NCBI GenBank assembly: GCA_963580285.1 | Contig: OY757019.1 | Coordinates: 65,492,587-65,556,586, forward strand | Source: Lucinisca nassula | Taxonomy: Eukaryota; Mollusca; Bivalvia; Lucinida; Lucinidae | Length of the DNA: 64,000 nt | Direction of reading: 5' to 3' | Part shown: positions 23,172-36,293 of the stretch, one piece after another | Layout of the letters: every line of letters starts with the position of its first letter | How positions within the stretch are numbered: position 1 is the stretch's first letter | Notes under the pieces: generated by a model | The model's database searches: none | What the model was told of the DNA's origin: nothing | What the model saw: the letters and a program-made list of their open reading frames with translations, nothing else | Made by a program: the position numbers and the translations under genes

Positions 23172-23364
23172 TGTGTTGACATAGATTTTTGTTTGTTTGA
23201 TTTGAGGTTTAACGTCCCCGTCAACACTGTAAAGGTCATTTTGGAGATGTTGCTTCCAATTTTGTGGGACTTTTACCCAACACTGAGATGAAATGACATC
23301 TCAAGCCCTGTCGCCCAATGAAACCAATAGGGTTTATTAGCATGGACTGTCTTGTGTTGACATA
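23172..23364 (+). mobile_element. SINE-like retroelement with 12-bp target duplication
   Basis: The body 23184-23352 begins with 'gtttgatttgaggtttaacg' a few bases in and is flanked by 'tgtgttgacata' at 23172-23183 and 23353-23364. The same family occurs at 35316-35615, 41896-42045, 48600-48835, 48881-49215 and probably 46816-47135. This copy lacks the distal half seen at 35 kb. Confidence 0.82.
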
Positions 23365-24555
23365 TACTGACCGGAAATAGAAACTATACACTTTTAAATT
23401 GTCTCGCCTGACAAAACAAGTGGATAATTCAGTTAAAAATTACTGATTAAGGACTTTACTAACTATCCACATGAATCCTGTAACAATTTAAAGAAAATCT
23501 GGTGTTCAAAATAAAAGTTTTTGGGAAAAATGTAAAAAAGTGCATTTTTTCACAAAATCTGTTTGTAATTGAATTTGGACTTCAACATTTTATGCGTATA
23601 GGTAACAAGTAAAAAGCAAGGAATAAAAAATAACATAACATCTAAAAATTATCGAGAAACAAACATTGTATTGAAATCTCAAAAACTGCTTTTTTTAGCG
23701 AAATTTTCAAAATAATGTTTCAACCCGAAAATCGACCCGAAGTGCCTTCAGTCCGTTTAGCATTCTCAGCTGTGTCTTAAATATTGATACAAGAGGGCCA
23801 TTATGGCCCTGGATCGCTCACCTGATCCATATGATAGAGTAACAAGTGGGCCTCAGGGAGGGCCATTATTGACCCCAGGGCTACAATGTGCATAATGTTG
23901 AGGGAGGTCTAAAGAGGTGAAGCTTCATATCAAATATCAACAAAGGCTATAATTTGAACAATCTTGGCAAAGGTCCACTAGATGAAGCTATACACCAAAT
24001 ATCAAAGACCTGGGCCTTGGGGTTTCAGAGAAGAAGATTTTTTAAAGATATTCCCTACATTAGCCTATGTAAAACCAAATGGCCCCGGAGCGGGGGCATT
24101 TTTGGCCTCAGGGCCATAATTTAAACGATCTTGATAGAGGTCCACTAGATGAAGCTTCACACCAAATATCAAAGACCTGGGCCTTGCTGTTTCAGAGAAG
24201 AAAATTTTCAAAGATTATTTCTATATATAAGTCTATGTAAAACCAAAGGGCCGCGGGGTGGGGGCTATAATTTGAACAATCTTGGTAGAGGTCCACTAGA
24301 TGAAGCTCCATACCAAATATCAAAGGCACGGGCCTAGTGGTTTCAGAGAAGAAGATTTTTTAAAGATTTCCCTATTTAAGTCTGTGTAAAACCAAAAGGT
24401 CTCGGGGCGGGGGCGTTTTTGGCCCTAGGGCTAATAGCCTATAATTTGAACAATCTTGATAGAGGTCCACTAGATGAAATTTCACACCAAAAATATCAAA
24501 GACCTAGGCCTTGTGGTTTCAGAGAAGAAGATTTTTAAAGATTTTCCCTATATAA

Positions 24556-25060
24556 AGTAGAAGTAAAACAAAGATCAGGAATCGATACAATTAACTTACT
24601 CCACCCATCAAATACACCAAAGGGAAAGAAATACAAACATTAAGCAACCAGACCATAATTGAAACCTAAACAAAAGAAGGCCATAAGGACAGTTACTTTC
24701 CCACAAAATGGCCGTATGGCCATCCAAAATTAAAAGACACAAGTGATACACACAGTAAGTAACAAACAACAACATGAATAAATCGCCACAGAAGAACCGC
24801 TTTGGAACGGTCAGTGGAAAGATTTCCACTGGGGGGCTTAAATCTATTTTACATGGCCACAATCCTCACCCTTACTTCCCCCGTGATTTAGACAAATAAT
24901 TTGTTCAGTCCGCATGAAGGCCTCCTAACTCATCAGTGCAACATCTCCGTGAACACAAATAATCAAAGAACCACAGAGGTGAGACAACGGTGAGGACTCA
25001 ACAGCAATAAACCACTGAAATGCTGGAGCAAAAGAAAACCAACAGTTAGACTCTATAAGT
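24556..25060 (-). mobile_element. PLE 3' UTR fragment (copy e) with 5-bp target duplication
   Basis: This is 505 bp of PLE 3' UTR, minus orientation, inside a pearl core. TATAA at 24551-24555 and 25061-25065 flanks it, and removing the insert restores 'ccctatataagtctatg'. The 3' terminus matches copies c, d and g exactly. Confidence 0.85.
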
Positions 25061-26200
25061 TATAAGTCTATGTAAAACCAAAGGGCCCCCGAGACAGGGG
25101 CGTTTTTGGTCTCAGCGCTATAATTTGAACAATCTTGGTAGAGGTACACTAGATGAAGCTTCATACCAAATATCAAAGACCTAGGCCTTCTGGTTTCAGA
25201 GAAGAAGATTTTTCAAGATTTTCCCTATATAAGTCTATGTAATACCAAAGGGCCCCAGAGCGGGGGCATTTTTGGCCCCAGGGCTATAATTTGAACAATC
25301 TTGGTAAAGGTCCACAAGATGAAGCTTCATACCAAATATCAAAGACCTAGGCCTTGTGGTTTCTGAGAAGAAGATTTTTAAAGATTTTCCCTATATAAGT
25401 CTATGTAAAACCAAAGGGCCCCGAGGCGGGGGCATTTTTGGTCTCAGGGCTATAATTGAACAATTATGGTAGAGATCCACTAGATGAAGCTTCATACCAA
25501 ATATCAAAGATCTAGACCTTGTGGTTTCCGAGAAGAAGATTTTTCAAGATTTTCCCCTCTATAAGCCCATGTAAAACCAAAAGGCCCCAGGGTGGGGGCA
25601 TTTTTGGCCTCAGCACTATAATTTGAACAATATTGGTAGGGGTCCACCAGATGAAGCTTCATACCTTGAGGTTTAAGAGAAGAAGATTTTTAAAGATTTT
25701 CCCTATATAAGCACATGTAGGGGGGGGGGGGGGGGTTACGGGTTGGTGGGGGGGGGGGGGGGACCTGGGCCTTGTGGGGTGAAGCTTCATACCAAATATC
25801 AAAAACATGGGCCTAACAGTTTCAGAGAAGAAAATCTTTAAAGATTTTCCCTATATAAGTCTATGTAAAACCAAAAGGCCCCAGGGTGGGGGAATTTTTG
25901 GCCCCAGGGCCTGGGCCTTGTGGGGTGAAGCTTCATACCAAATATCAAAGACATGGGCCTTACAGTTTCAGAGTAGAAAATTTTTAAACATTTTTCCCTA
26001 TAAAAGCCCATGTAAAACCAAAGGGCCCCAGAGCGGGGGCATTTTGGCCCCAGCACTATAATATGAACAATCTTGGCAGGGGTCCACTAGGTAAAGCTTC
26101 ATACCAAATATCAAAGACCTGGGCCTAGCGGTTTCAGAGAAAAAGATTTTTAAAGATTTTCCCTATATAAGCCCATGTATAACCAAAAGGCCCCGGGGCG

Positions 26201-28080
26201 GGGGCATTTTTGGCCCCAGCACTATAATTTGAACAATCTTGGCAGGGGTTCACTACATGAAGCCTCATACCAAATATCAAAGACCTGGGCATTGCGGTTT
26301 CAGAGAAAAAGTTTTTTCAAGATTTTCCATATATAAGTCTATGTAAAACCAAAGTGCCCCAGAGCGGGGGCATTTTTGGCCCTAGGGCTATAATTTGAAC
26401 AACCTTGGTAGGGGTCCACTAGGTGAAGCTTCATACCAAATATCAAAGATCTGGGCCTTGAGGTTTAAGAGAAGAAGATTTTTAAAGATTTTCCCTATAT
26501 AAGCGCATGTAAAACCAAAAGGCCCCGGGGTGGGGGCATTTTTGGCCCCAGGGCCTGGGCCTTGTGGGGTGAAGCTTCATACCAAATATCAAAGACATGG
26601 GCCTTACAGTTTCAGAAGAGAAAATTTTTAAACATTTTTCCCTATAAAAGCCCATGTAAAACCAAAGGGCCCCAGAGCGGGGGCATTTTGGCCCCAGCAC
26701 TATAATATGAACAATCTTGGCAGGGGTCCACTAGGTAAAGCTTCATACCAAATATCAAAGACCTTGGCCTAGCGGTTTCAGAGAAAAAGATTTTTAAAGA
26801 TTTTCCCTATATAAGCCCATTTAAAACCAAAAGGCCCCGGGGCGGGGGCATTTTTGGCCCAAGCACTATAATTTGAACAATCTTGGTAGGGGTCCACTAG
26901 ATGAAGCTTCATACCAAACATCAAAGACCTGGGCCTTGTGGTTTCAGAGAAGAAGATTTTTAAAGATTTTCCCTATATAAGCCCATGTAAAACCAAAGGG
27001 CCCCGGGGCGGGGGCATTTTTGGCCCCAGCACTATAATTTGAACAATCTTGGCAGGGATTCACTACATGAAGCCTCATACCAAATATCAAAGACCTGGGC
27101 ATTGCGGTTTCAGAGAAAAAGATTTTTCAAGATTTTCCATATATAAGTCTATGTAAAACCAAAGTGCCCCAGAGCGGGGGCATTTTTGGCCCTAGGGCTA
27201 TAATTTGAACAACCTTGGTAGGGGTCCACTAGGTGAAGCTTCATACCAAATATCAAAGATCTGGGCCTTGAGGTTTAAGAGAAGAAGATTTTTAAAGATT
27301 TTCCCTATATAAGCGCATGTAAAACCAAAAGGCCCCGGGGTGGGGGCATTTTTGGCCCCAGGGCCTGGGCCTTGTGGGGTGAAGCTTCATACCAAATATC
27401 AAAGACATGGGCCTTACAGTTTCAGAAGAGAAAATTTTTAAACATTTTTCCCTATAAAAGCCCATGTAAAACCAAAGGGCCCCAGAGCGGGGGCATTTTG
27501 GCCCCAGCACTATAATATGAACAATCTTGGCAGGGGTCCACTAGGTAAAGCTTCATACCAAATATCAAAGACCTTGGCCTAGCGGTTTCAGAGAAAAAGA
27601 TTTTTAAAGATTTTCCCTATATAAGCCCATTTAAAACCAAAAGGCCCCGGGGCGGGGGCATTTTTGGCCCAAGCACTATAATTTGAACAATCTTGGTAGG
27701 GGTCCACTAGATGAAGCTTCATACCAAACATCAAAGACCTGGGCCTTGTGGTTTCAGAGAAGAAGATTTTTAAAGATTTTCCCTATATAAGCCCATGTAA
27801 AACCAAAGGGCCCCGGGGCGGGGGCATTTTTGGCCCCAGCACTATAATTTGAACAATCTTGGCAGGGATTCACTACATGAAGCCTCATACCAAATATCAA
27901 AGACCTGGGCATTGCGGTTTCAGAGAAAAAGATTTTTCAAGATTTTCCATATATAAGTCTATGTAAAACCAAAGTGCCCCAGAGCGGGGGCATTTTTGGC
28001 CCTAGGGCTATAATTTGAACAACCTTGGTAGGGGTCCACTAGATGAAGCTTCATACCAAATATCAAAGATCTGGGCCTTG
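26201..28080 (+). repeat. higher-order repeat, ~810-bp unit, 2.3 copies
   Basis: Blocks starting near 26201, 27011 and 27821 are nearly identical over about 810 bp (five core units each), including private changes such as 'cactacatgaagcctcatac'. The third copy is cut off near 28080 at the G-rich unit. Confidence 0.88.
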
Positions 28081-29218
28081 AGGTTTAAGAGAAGAAAATT
28101 TTTAAAGATTTTCCCTATATAAGCACATGTAAAACCAAAAGGCCCTGCTGGGGGGGGGGGGGGTGTGTTACGGGTTGGGGGGGGACCTGGGCCTTGTGGG
28201 GTGAAGCTTCATACCAAATATCAAAGACAAGGGCATTACAGTTTCAGAGAAGAAAATTTTTAAAGATTTTCCCCATATAAGCCCATGTAAAACCAAAGGG
28301 CCCCAGAGCGGGGGCATTTTTGACCCAAGGGCTTTAATTTGAACAACCATGGTTGGGGTCCACTAGGTGAAGCTTCATACCAAATATCAAAGACCTTGGC
28401 CTTGCGGTTTCAGAGAAGAAGATTTTTCAAGATTTTCCATATATAAGTCTATGTAAAACCAAAGGGCCCCGGAGCGGGAGCATTTTTGACCCAAGGGCTT
28501 TAATTTGAACAACCATGGTTGGGGTCCACTAGGTGAAGCTTTATACCAAATATCTAAGACCTGGGCCTTGGGGTTTCAGAGAAGAAGTTTTTTTTACGAT
28601 TTTCCCTGTATAAGCCCATGTAAAACCAAAAGGCCCCGGGGCGTGGTGGGGGGGGGGGGAACCTGGGCCTTGTGGGGTGAAGCTTCATACCAAATATCAA
28701 AGACATGGGCCTTACGGTTTCAGAAAAGAAATTTTTTAAAGATTTTCGCTATATAAGCCCATGTAAAACCAAAGGGCCCAAGAGCGGGGGCATTTTTTGC
28801 CCCAGCACTATAATTTGAACAATCTTGGTAGGGTTCCACTAGGTGAAGCTACATACCAAATATCAAAGACTTGGGCCTAGCGGTTTTAGAGAAGAAGATT
28901 TTTAACGATTTTCCCTATATAAGCCCATGTAAAATCAAAGGGCCCCGGGGTGGGGGGCATTTTTGGCCCCAGGGCTATAATTTGAACAATCTTGGTAGGG
29001 GTCCACAAGGTGAAGCTTCATACCAAATATCAAAGACCTGGGCCTTGCGGTTTCAGAGAAGAAAATTTTAAAAGATTTTCCCTATGTAAGCCCATGTAAA
29101 ACCAAAGGGCCCCGGAGCAGGGGCATTTTTGGCCCCAGCACTATAATTTGAACAATCTTGATAGGGGTCCACTAGATGAAGCTTCATACCAAATATCAAA
29201 GACCTGGGCCTTGCGGTT

Positions 29219-32200
29219 TCAGAGAAGAAGATTTTTTAAGATTTTCCCTATATAAGGCCATGTAAAACAAAAGGGCCCCTGGGCGGGGGCATTTATTGGC
29301 CCCAGCACTATAATTTGAACAATCTTCGTAGGGGTCCACTAGATGAAGCTTCATACCAAATATCAAAGACCTGGGCCTTACGGTTTCAAAGAAGAAGATT
29401 TTTAAAGATCTTCCCTATATAAGCCCATGTAAAACCCAAGGGCCCCGGAGCAGGGGCATTTTTGGCCCCAGCACTATAATTTGAACAATCTTGGTGGGGG
29501 TCCACTAGATGAAGCTTCATACCAAATATCAAAGACCTGGGCCTTACGGTTTCAAAGAAGAAGATTTTTAAAGATTTCCCATATATAAGCCCATGTAAAA
29601 CCCAAGGGCCCCGGAGCAGGGGCATTTTTGGCCCCAGCACTATAATTTGAACAATCTTGGTGGGGGTCCACTAGATGAAGCTTCATACCAAATATCAAAG
29701 ACCAGGGCCTTGCGGTTTCAGAGAAGAAAATTTTAAAAGGTTTTCCCTATGTAAGCCCATGTTAAACCAAAGGGCCATGGAGCGGGGGCATTTTTGGCCC
29801 CAGCACTATAATTTGAAAAATCTTGGTAGGGGTCCACTAGTTGAAGCTTCGTACCAAAGATCAAAGACCTGGGCCTTGCGGTTTCAGAAGAAGATTTTTA
29901 AAGATTTTCCCTATATTAGCCTTTGTAAAATCAAAGGGGCCCAGGGTGGGGGCATTTTTGGCCCCAGCATTATAATTTGAACAATCTTGGTAAGAATCCA
30001 CTAGATGAAGCTTCAGACCAAATATCAAAGACCTGGGCCTTACGGTTTCAGAGAAGAAGATTTTTAAAGATTTTCCCTATATAAGCCCATGTAAAACCAA
30101 AGGGCCCCGGAGCGGGGGCATTTTTGGCCCCAGCACTATAATTTGAACAATCTTGGTAGGGGTCCACTAGATGAAGCTTCAGACCAAATTTCAAAGACCT
30201 GGGCCTTACGGTTTCAGAGAAGAAGATTTTTAAAGATTGTCCCTATATAAGCCCATGTAAAACCAAAGGGCCCCGGAGCGGCGGCATTTTTGGCCCCAGC
30301 ACTATAATTTGAACAATCTTGGTGGGGGTCCACTAGATGAAGCTTCATACCAAATATCAAAGACCTGGGCCGTGCGGTTTCAGAGAAGAAAATTTTAAAA
30401 GATTTTCCCTATGTAAGCCTATGTTAAACCAAAGGGCCCCGGGGCGGGGGCATTTTTGGCCCCAGCACTATAATTTGAACAATCTTGGTAGGGGTCCACT
30501 AGATGAAGCTTCATACCAAATATCAAAGACCTGGGCCTTGCGGTTTCAGAGAAGAAGATTTTTTAAGATTTTCCCTATATAAGCCCATGTAAAACCAAAG
30601 GGCCCCGGGGCGGGGGCATTTTTGGCCCCAGCACTATAATTTGAACAATCTTGGTAGGGGTCCACTAGTTGAAGCTTCATACCAAATATCAAAGACCTGG
30701 GCCGTGCGGTTTCAGAGAAGAAAATTTTAAAAGATTTTCCCTATGTAAGCCTATGTTAAACCAAAGGGCCCCGGGGCGGGGGCATTTTTGGCCCCAGCAC
30801 TATAATTTGAACAATCTTGGTAGGGGTCCACTAGATGAAGCTTCATACCAAATATCAAAGACCTGGGCCTTGCGGTTTCAGAGAAGAAGATTTTTTAAGA
30901 TTTTCCCCATATAAGCCCATGTAAAACCAAAGGGCCCCGGGGCGGGGGCATTTTTGGCCCCAGCACTATAATTTGAACAATCTTGGTAGGGGTCCACTAG
31001 TTGAAGCTTCATACCAAATATCAAAGACCTGGGCCTTGTGGTTTCAGAGAAGAAGATTTTTAAAGATTTTCCCGATATTAGCCCATGTAAAATCAAAGGG
31101 GCCCGGGGCGGGGGCATTTTTGGCCCCAGCACTATAATTTGAACAATCTTGGTAGGGGTCCCCTAGATGTAGCTTCAGACCAAATATCAAAGACCTGGGC
31201 CTTACGGTTTCAGAGAAGAAGATTTTTAAAGATTTTCCCTATATAAGCCTATGTAAAACCTAAGGCCCCCAGGGGCGGGGGCATTTTTGGCCCCAGGGCT
31301 ATAAATTGAACAATCTTGGTAGGGGTCCACTAGATGAAGCTTCATACCAAATATCAAAGACCTGGGCCTTGTGGTTTCAGAGAAGAAGATTTTTTAAGAT
31401 TTTCCCTATATAAGGCCATGTAAAACAAAAGGGCCCCTGGGCGGGGGCATTTATTGGCCCCAGCACTATAATTTGAACAATCTTCGTAGGGGTCCACTAG
31501 ATGAAGCTTCATACCAAATATCAAAGACCTGGGCCTTACGGTTTCAAAGAAGAAGATTTTTAAAGATCTTCCCTATATAAGCCCATGTAAAACCCAAGGG
31601 CCCCGGAGCAGGGGCATTTTTGGCCCCAGCACTATAATTTGAACAATCTTGGTGGGGGTCCACTAGATGAAGCTTCATACCAAATATCAAAGACCTGGGC
31701 CTTACGGTTTCAAAGAAGAAGATTTTTAAAGATCTTCCCTATATAAGCCCATGTAAAACCCAAGGGCCCCGGAGCAGGGGCATTTTTGGCCCCAGCACTA
31801 TAATTTGAACAATCTTGGTGGGGGTCCACTAGATGAAGCTTCATACCAAATATCAAAGACCAGGGCCTTGCGGTTTCAGAGAAGAAAATTTTAAAAGGTT
31901 TTCCCTATGTAAGCCCATGTTAAACCAAAGGGCCATGGAGCGGGGGCATTTTTGGCCCCAGCACTATAATTTGAAAAATCTTGGTAGGGGTCCACTAGTT
32001 GAAGCTTCGTACCAAAGATCAAAGACCTGGGCCTTGCGGTTTCAGAAGAAGATTTTTAAAGATTTTCCCTATATTAGCCTTTGTAAAATCAAAGGGGCCC
32101 AGGGTGGGGGCATTTTTGGCCCCAGCATTATAATTTGAACAATCTTGGTAAGAATCCACTAGATGAAGCTTCAGACCAAATATCAAAGACCTGGGCCTTA

Positions 32201-33534
32201 CGGTTTCAGAGAAGAAGATTTTTAAAGATTTTCCCTATATAAGCCCATGTAAAACCAAAGGGCCCCGGAGCGGGGGCATTTTTGGCCCCAGCACTATAAT
32301 TTGAACAATCTTGGTAGGGGTCCACTAGATGAAGCTTCAGACCAAATTTCAAAGACCTGGGCCTTACGGTTTCAGAGAAGAAGATTTTTAAAGATTGTCC
32401 CTATATAAGCCCATGTAAAACCAAAGGGCCCCGGAGCGGCGGCATTTTTGGCCCCAGCACTATAATTTGAACAATCTTGGTGGGGGTCCACTAGATGAAG
32501 CTTCATACCAAATATCAAAGACCTGGGCCGTGCGGTTTCAGAGAAGAAAATTTTAAAAGATTTTCCCTATGTAAGCCTATGTTAAACCAAAGGGCCCCGG
32601 GGCGGGGGCATTTTTGGCCCCAGCACTATAATTTGAACAATCTTGGTAGGGGTCCACTAGATGAAGCTTCATACCAAATATCAAAGACCTGGGCCTTGCG
32701 GTTTCAGAGAAGAAGATTTTTTAAGATTTTCCCTATATAAGCCCATGTAAAACCAAAGGGCCCCGGGGCGGGGGCATTTTTGGCCCCAGCACTATAATTT
32801 GAACAATCTTGGTAGGGGTCCACTAGTTGAAGCTTCATACCAAATATCAAAGACCTGGGCCGTGCGGTTTCAGAGAAGAAAATTTTAAAAGATTTTCCCT
32901 ATGTAAGCCTATGTTAAACCAAAGGGCCCCGGGGCGGGGGCATTTTTGGCCCCAGCACTATAATTTGAACAATCTTGGTAGGGGTCCACTAGATGAAGCT
33001 TCATACCAAATATCAAAGACCTGGGCCTTGCGGTTTCAGAGAAGAAGATTTTTTAAGATTTTCCCCATATAAGCCCATGTAAAACCAAAGGGCCCCGGGG
33101 CGGGGGCATTTTTGGCCCCAGCACTATAATTTGAACAATCTTGGTAGGGGTCCACTAGTTGAAGCTTCATACCAAATATCAAAGACCTGGGCCTTGTGGT
33201 TTCAGAGAAGAAGATTTTTAAAGATTTTCCCGATATTAGCCCATGTAAAATCAAAGGGGCCCGGGGCGGGGGCATTTTTGGCCCCAGCACTATAATTTGA
33301 ACAATCTTGGTAGGGGTCCCCTAGATGTAGCTTCAGACCAAATATCAAAGACCTGGGCCTTACGGTTTCAGAGAAGAAGATTTTTAAAGATTTTCCCTAT
33401 ATAAGCCCATGTAAAACCAAAGGGGCCCGGGGCGGGAGCATTTTTGGCCCCAGCACTATAATTTGAACAATCTTGGTAGGGGTCCCCTAGATGAAGCTTC
33501 AGACCAAATTTCAAAGACCTGGGCCTTACGGTTT
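29219..33534 (+). repeat. higher-order duplication, ~2158-bp unit, two copies
   Basis: 29219-31376 is repeated at 31377-33534 with few differences. Thirteen core units were copied together, including the private variants 'ggccatggagcggggg' and 'atattagcctttgtaaaatc'. Unequal crossing-over or a rolling-circle process would explain it. Confidence 0.88.
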
Positions 33535-34539
33535 CAGAGAAGAAGATTTTTAAAGATTTTCCCTATATAAGCCCATGTAAAACCAAAGGGCCCCGGAGCG
33601 GGGGCATTTTTGGCCCCAGCACTATAATTTGAACAATCTTGGTAGGGGTCCACTAGATGAAGCTTCAGACCAAATTTCAAAGACCTGGGCCTTACGGTTT
33701 CAGAGAAGAAGATTTTTAAAGATTGTCCCTATATAAGCCCCTGTAAAACCAAAGGGCCCCGGAGCGGGGGCATTTTTGGCCCCAGCACTATAATTTGAAC
33801 AATCTTGGTAGGGGTCCACTAGATGAAGCTTCATACCAAATATCAAAGACCTGGGCCTTGTGGTATCAGAGAAGAAGATTTTTTAAGTTTTTGGTGAAAA
33901 AAGTCTATTTTTGGCCCCAAAAACCAAGATGTGCAACGGACCGGAACCATTTGAACAACTTTGAAAGGGGACCACCTAAGGATCATTCCTGTGAAGTTTG
34001 GTCAAAATCCGATCAGTGGTTTAGGAGGAGATGTCGTTTAAAGAAATTGTTTACGGACGCACGGACGCACGGACGCACGACGGACGACGGACGAAAAGTG
34101 ATCCCATAAGCTCACCTCGTCACTACGTGACGGTGAGCTAAAAAACAAAAACCGCAATCAGAAATGCCATACTTTTCGCTCACTTCCGGTGGTTTGGTCC
34201 AATATTTAAACGTCGAGTACATTTCAACCATTGTGAAAATTTTCATTTTGTAAACAATATTCCCCACGTTAGATGATGCGTAATAACTGGCAAAAATGGG
34301 AATCACATTCGGGACACAAAAAGTTTGACCCAATGGAAACTTGAACAGCATAATTTTGACCCTTGCTTTGAGCCTGTGGCTCAACCCGTTAAATCGTAGC
34401 TATCATTAAACATTTTATTCGATAAATCAGATATGCCACTGATGATAATTTATATAATTGGAATTCAAATTTCATTAAAATGTTTCGCCAGTGACAACTT
34501 AAAAATGAGTGTATAGTTTCTATTTCCGGTGAGTATAGA

Positions 34540-34970
34540 AAGTTGATTTTAAAAATCAACTTTCAAAAATCAGATTTTTTTTCAAAAGTTAATCACTTCA
34601 TTTTCTCATAATCCCCAATCAATATGTAAAGTTTCAGCGCAATAGCTCTAATGATTTTTCAGATTTCTTGCTTACAAGATTTCAAAGCATTTTTTTTGCA
34701 AAGGGGCATCACTTCAGAAAGGGGCATAATCCTGATGAGAAAAAAAAACATGGGTCAATTATTTTTTCATAAGGAATCCATATATGAAATTTCAAAAACC
34801 TAGCATGCACGGCTCAAAAGTTATGCTGTGCAGTAAAAGGCAGGACGGACGGAAGGATGGTAGGACGGATGGATGAACATGGCAAAAGCAATACCCCCCC
34901 CCAACTTCTTCGATGTTGGGGGCATAATGAAATGGCACATAGCGTAAACCATGAACATGATGAGCCACAA
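34540..34970. other. old repeat remnant, non-coding
   Basis: Diverged sequence similar in wording to 21480-21620 ('gtaaagtttcagcgcaatag') lies next to a decayed tail with 'ggacggacggaaggatgg' at 34845. No gene is seen. Confidence 0.45.
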
Positions 34971-35303
34971 TTGGCCCTGGGCTATAATTTGAATAATCTT
35001 GGTAGTGGTCTAAAAGGTGAAACTTCATACAAAATATCAAAGATCGGAGCCTTCTGGTTTCAGACAAGTAGATTTTTAAAGGTTTTCCTTATATAAGTCT
35101 ATATAAACCTTGGGGTCCCCGGGGCGGGCCATTTTCGGCCCCAGGGCTATAATTTGAACAATCTTGGTAGAAATCTATAAGATGAAGCTTCAACCCAAAT
35201 ATCAAAGAACTTGGCCTTCTGCTTTCATACAAGATTTTCAAAGGTTTTCATTGCCTTGACTTCTATTTCCTAGGGCTATAATTTGAATTATTTTGATAGA
35301 GGT

Positions 35304-35627
35304 CCACTAGATGAACGGCCCCCACCCCCATTGGGGCTTGAAGAAATAGATGGGCTGCATGATGCTTTCACGCAGAGCTGAAACCGACCAGCACACGAGT
35401 ACTGGAAAGCCGATTAGAGGCTCTAAGCCTGCCCAGGATAAGATTAGCGAGTCGGCCCGTTCGTGCTAATAAACCCTACTGGTTTCATTGGATGGCAGGG
35501 CTTGAGATGTCATTTCATCTCAAGGTCGGGTAAAAGTCCCACAAAATTGGAAGCAACGTTTCCAAAATGACCTTTACAGTGTTGACGGGGACGTTAAACC
35601 TCAAATCAAACAAAACCACTAGATGAA
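35304..35627 (-). mobile_element. SINE-like retroelement with perfect 12-bp target duplication
   Basis: CCACTAGATGAA occurs at 35304-35315 and 35616-35627, and the 300-bp body lies between. Without it the pearl core reads through. The body on the minus strand starts with 'gtttgatttgaggtttaacg' and ends with 'catctatttcttcaagccc' plus a G-rich tail. I see no clear tRNA head. Confidence 0.88.
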
Positions 35628-36293
35628 GCTTCACACCAAATATCAAAGACCTGGGCCTTATGGTTTCAGAGTAGAAGATTTTTTTTAAATTTCCCTATAT
35701 AAGTCAATGTAAAACCGAAGGGCCCCAGGGCGGTGGCAATTTTTTGCCCAAGGGCTTTGATTTGAACAATCTTGGTAGAGGTCCGCTAGATGAAGCTACA
35801 AACCAAATATCAAAGAACTGGGCCATGTGGTTTTGGAGAAGATTTTTAAAGATTTTCCCTGTATAAGCCAATGTAAAACCAAAGGGCCTGCAGGTGGGGG
35901 CATTTTTCGCCTTAGGCCTATAATTTGAACAATCTTGATAGAGGTCCACTAGATGAAACTTTAAACCAAATATCAAAGAACTGGGCCTTGCAGTTTCAGA
36001 GAAGAAGATTTTCCCTATAAAAGTCTATGTAAAACCAATGGGCCCTGGGGTGGGGGCATTTTTGCCATGTGGTTTCAGAGAAGAAGATTTTTAAAATATT
36101 GCCTATATTAGTCTATGTAAAATCAAAGGGCCACGAGGCGGGGGCAATTTTGGCCCCAGGGTTATAATTTGAACAACCTTGGTAGTGGTTCACTACTGGT
36201 AGATAAAGTTTCATACCAAATATCAAAGACCTTGGCCTTGTGGTTTCAGGAGAAGATTTTTAAGGATTTTCCCTATATAAGCTTATGAAAAAC

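Larger units (their letters stand above)
23793..34140 (+). repeat. giant pearl-type element, ~60 core units of 166 bp
   Basis: The left terminus 'acaagagggccattatggcc' plus 'ctggatcgctcacctg' starts at 23793. Core units then run to about 33890, a right domain to 34045, an ACGG-like microsatellite to 34095 and the terminal hairpin with CTAAAA at 34108-34143. Two G-runs (25719-25762 and 28150-28190) mark aberrant units. Blocks at 26201-28080 and 29219-33534 show amplification of multi-unit segments. The many 60-100-codon ORFs are repeat translations, not genes. Confidence 0.88.
23367..34533. mobile_element. inverted-repeat element split by a 10.3-kb pearl array
   Basis: A 26-bp terminal repeat (CTGACCGGAAATAGAAACTA, then TACACT) at 23367-23392 recurs inverted at 34508-34533 with one mismatch. 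TATA flanks both ends. The non-pearl interior (23393-23792 and 34141-34507, about 770 bp) is AT-rich and has no ORF. The simplest reading is a roughly 0.8-kb non-autonomous DNA element into which the pearl element inserted. The superfamily is not recognised. Confidence 0.6.

Noticed and set aside
23793..34140. Dozens of 60-130-codon ORFs repeated in order, such as 30337-30582 and 32495-32740
   Set aside because: They are translations of the 166-bp core unit in both strands; conservation follows the DNA repeat, with no codon-level constraint or start context.
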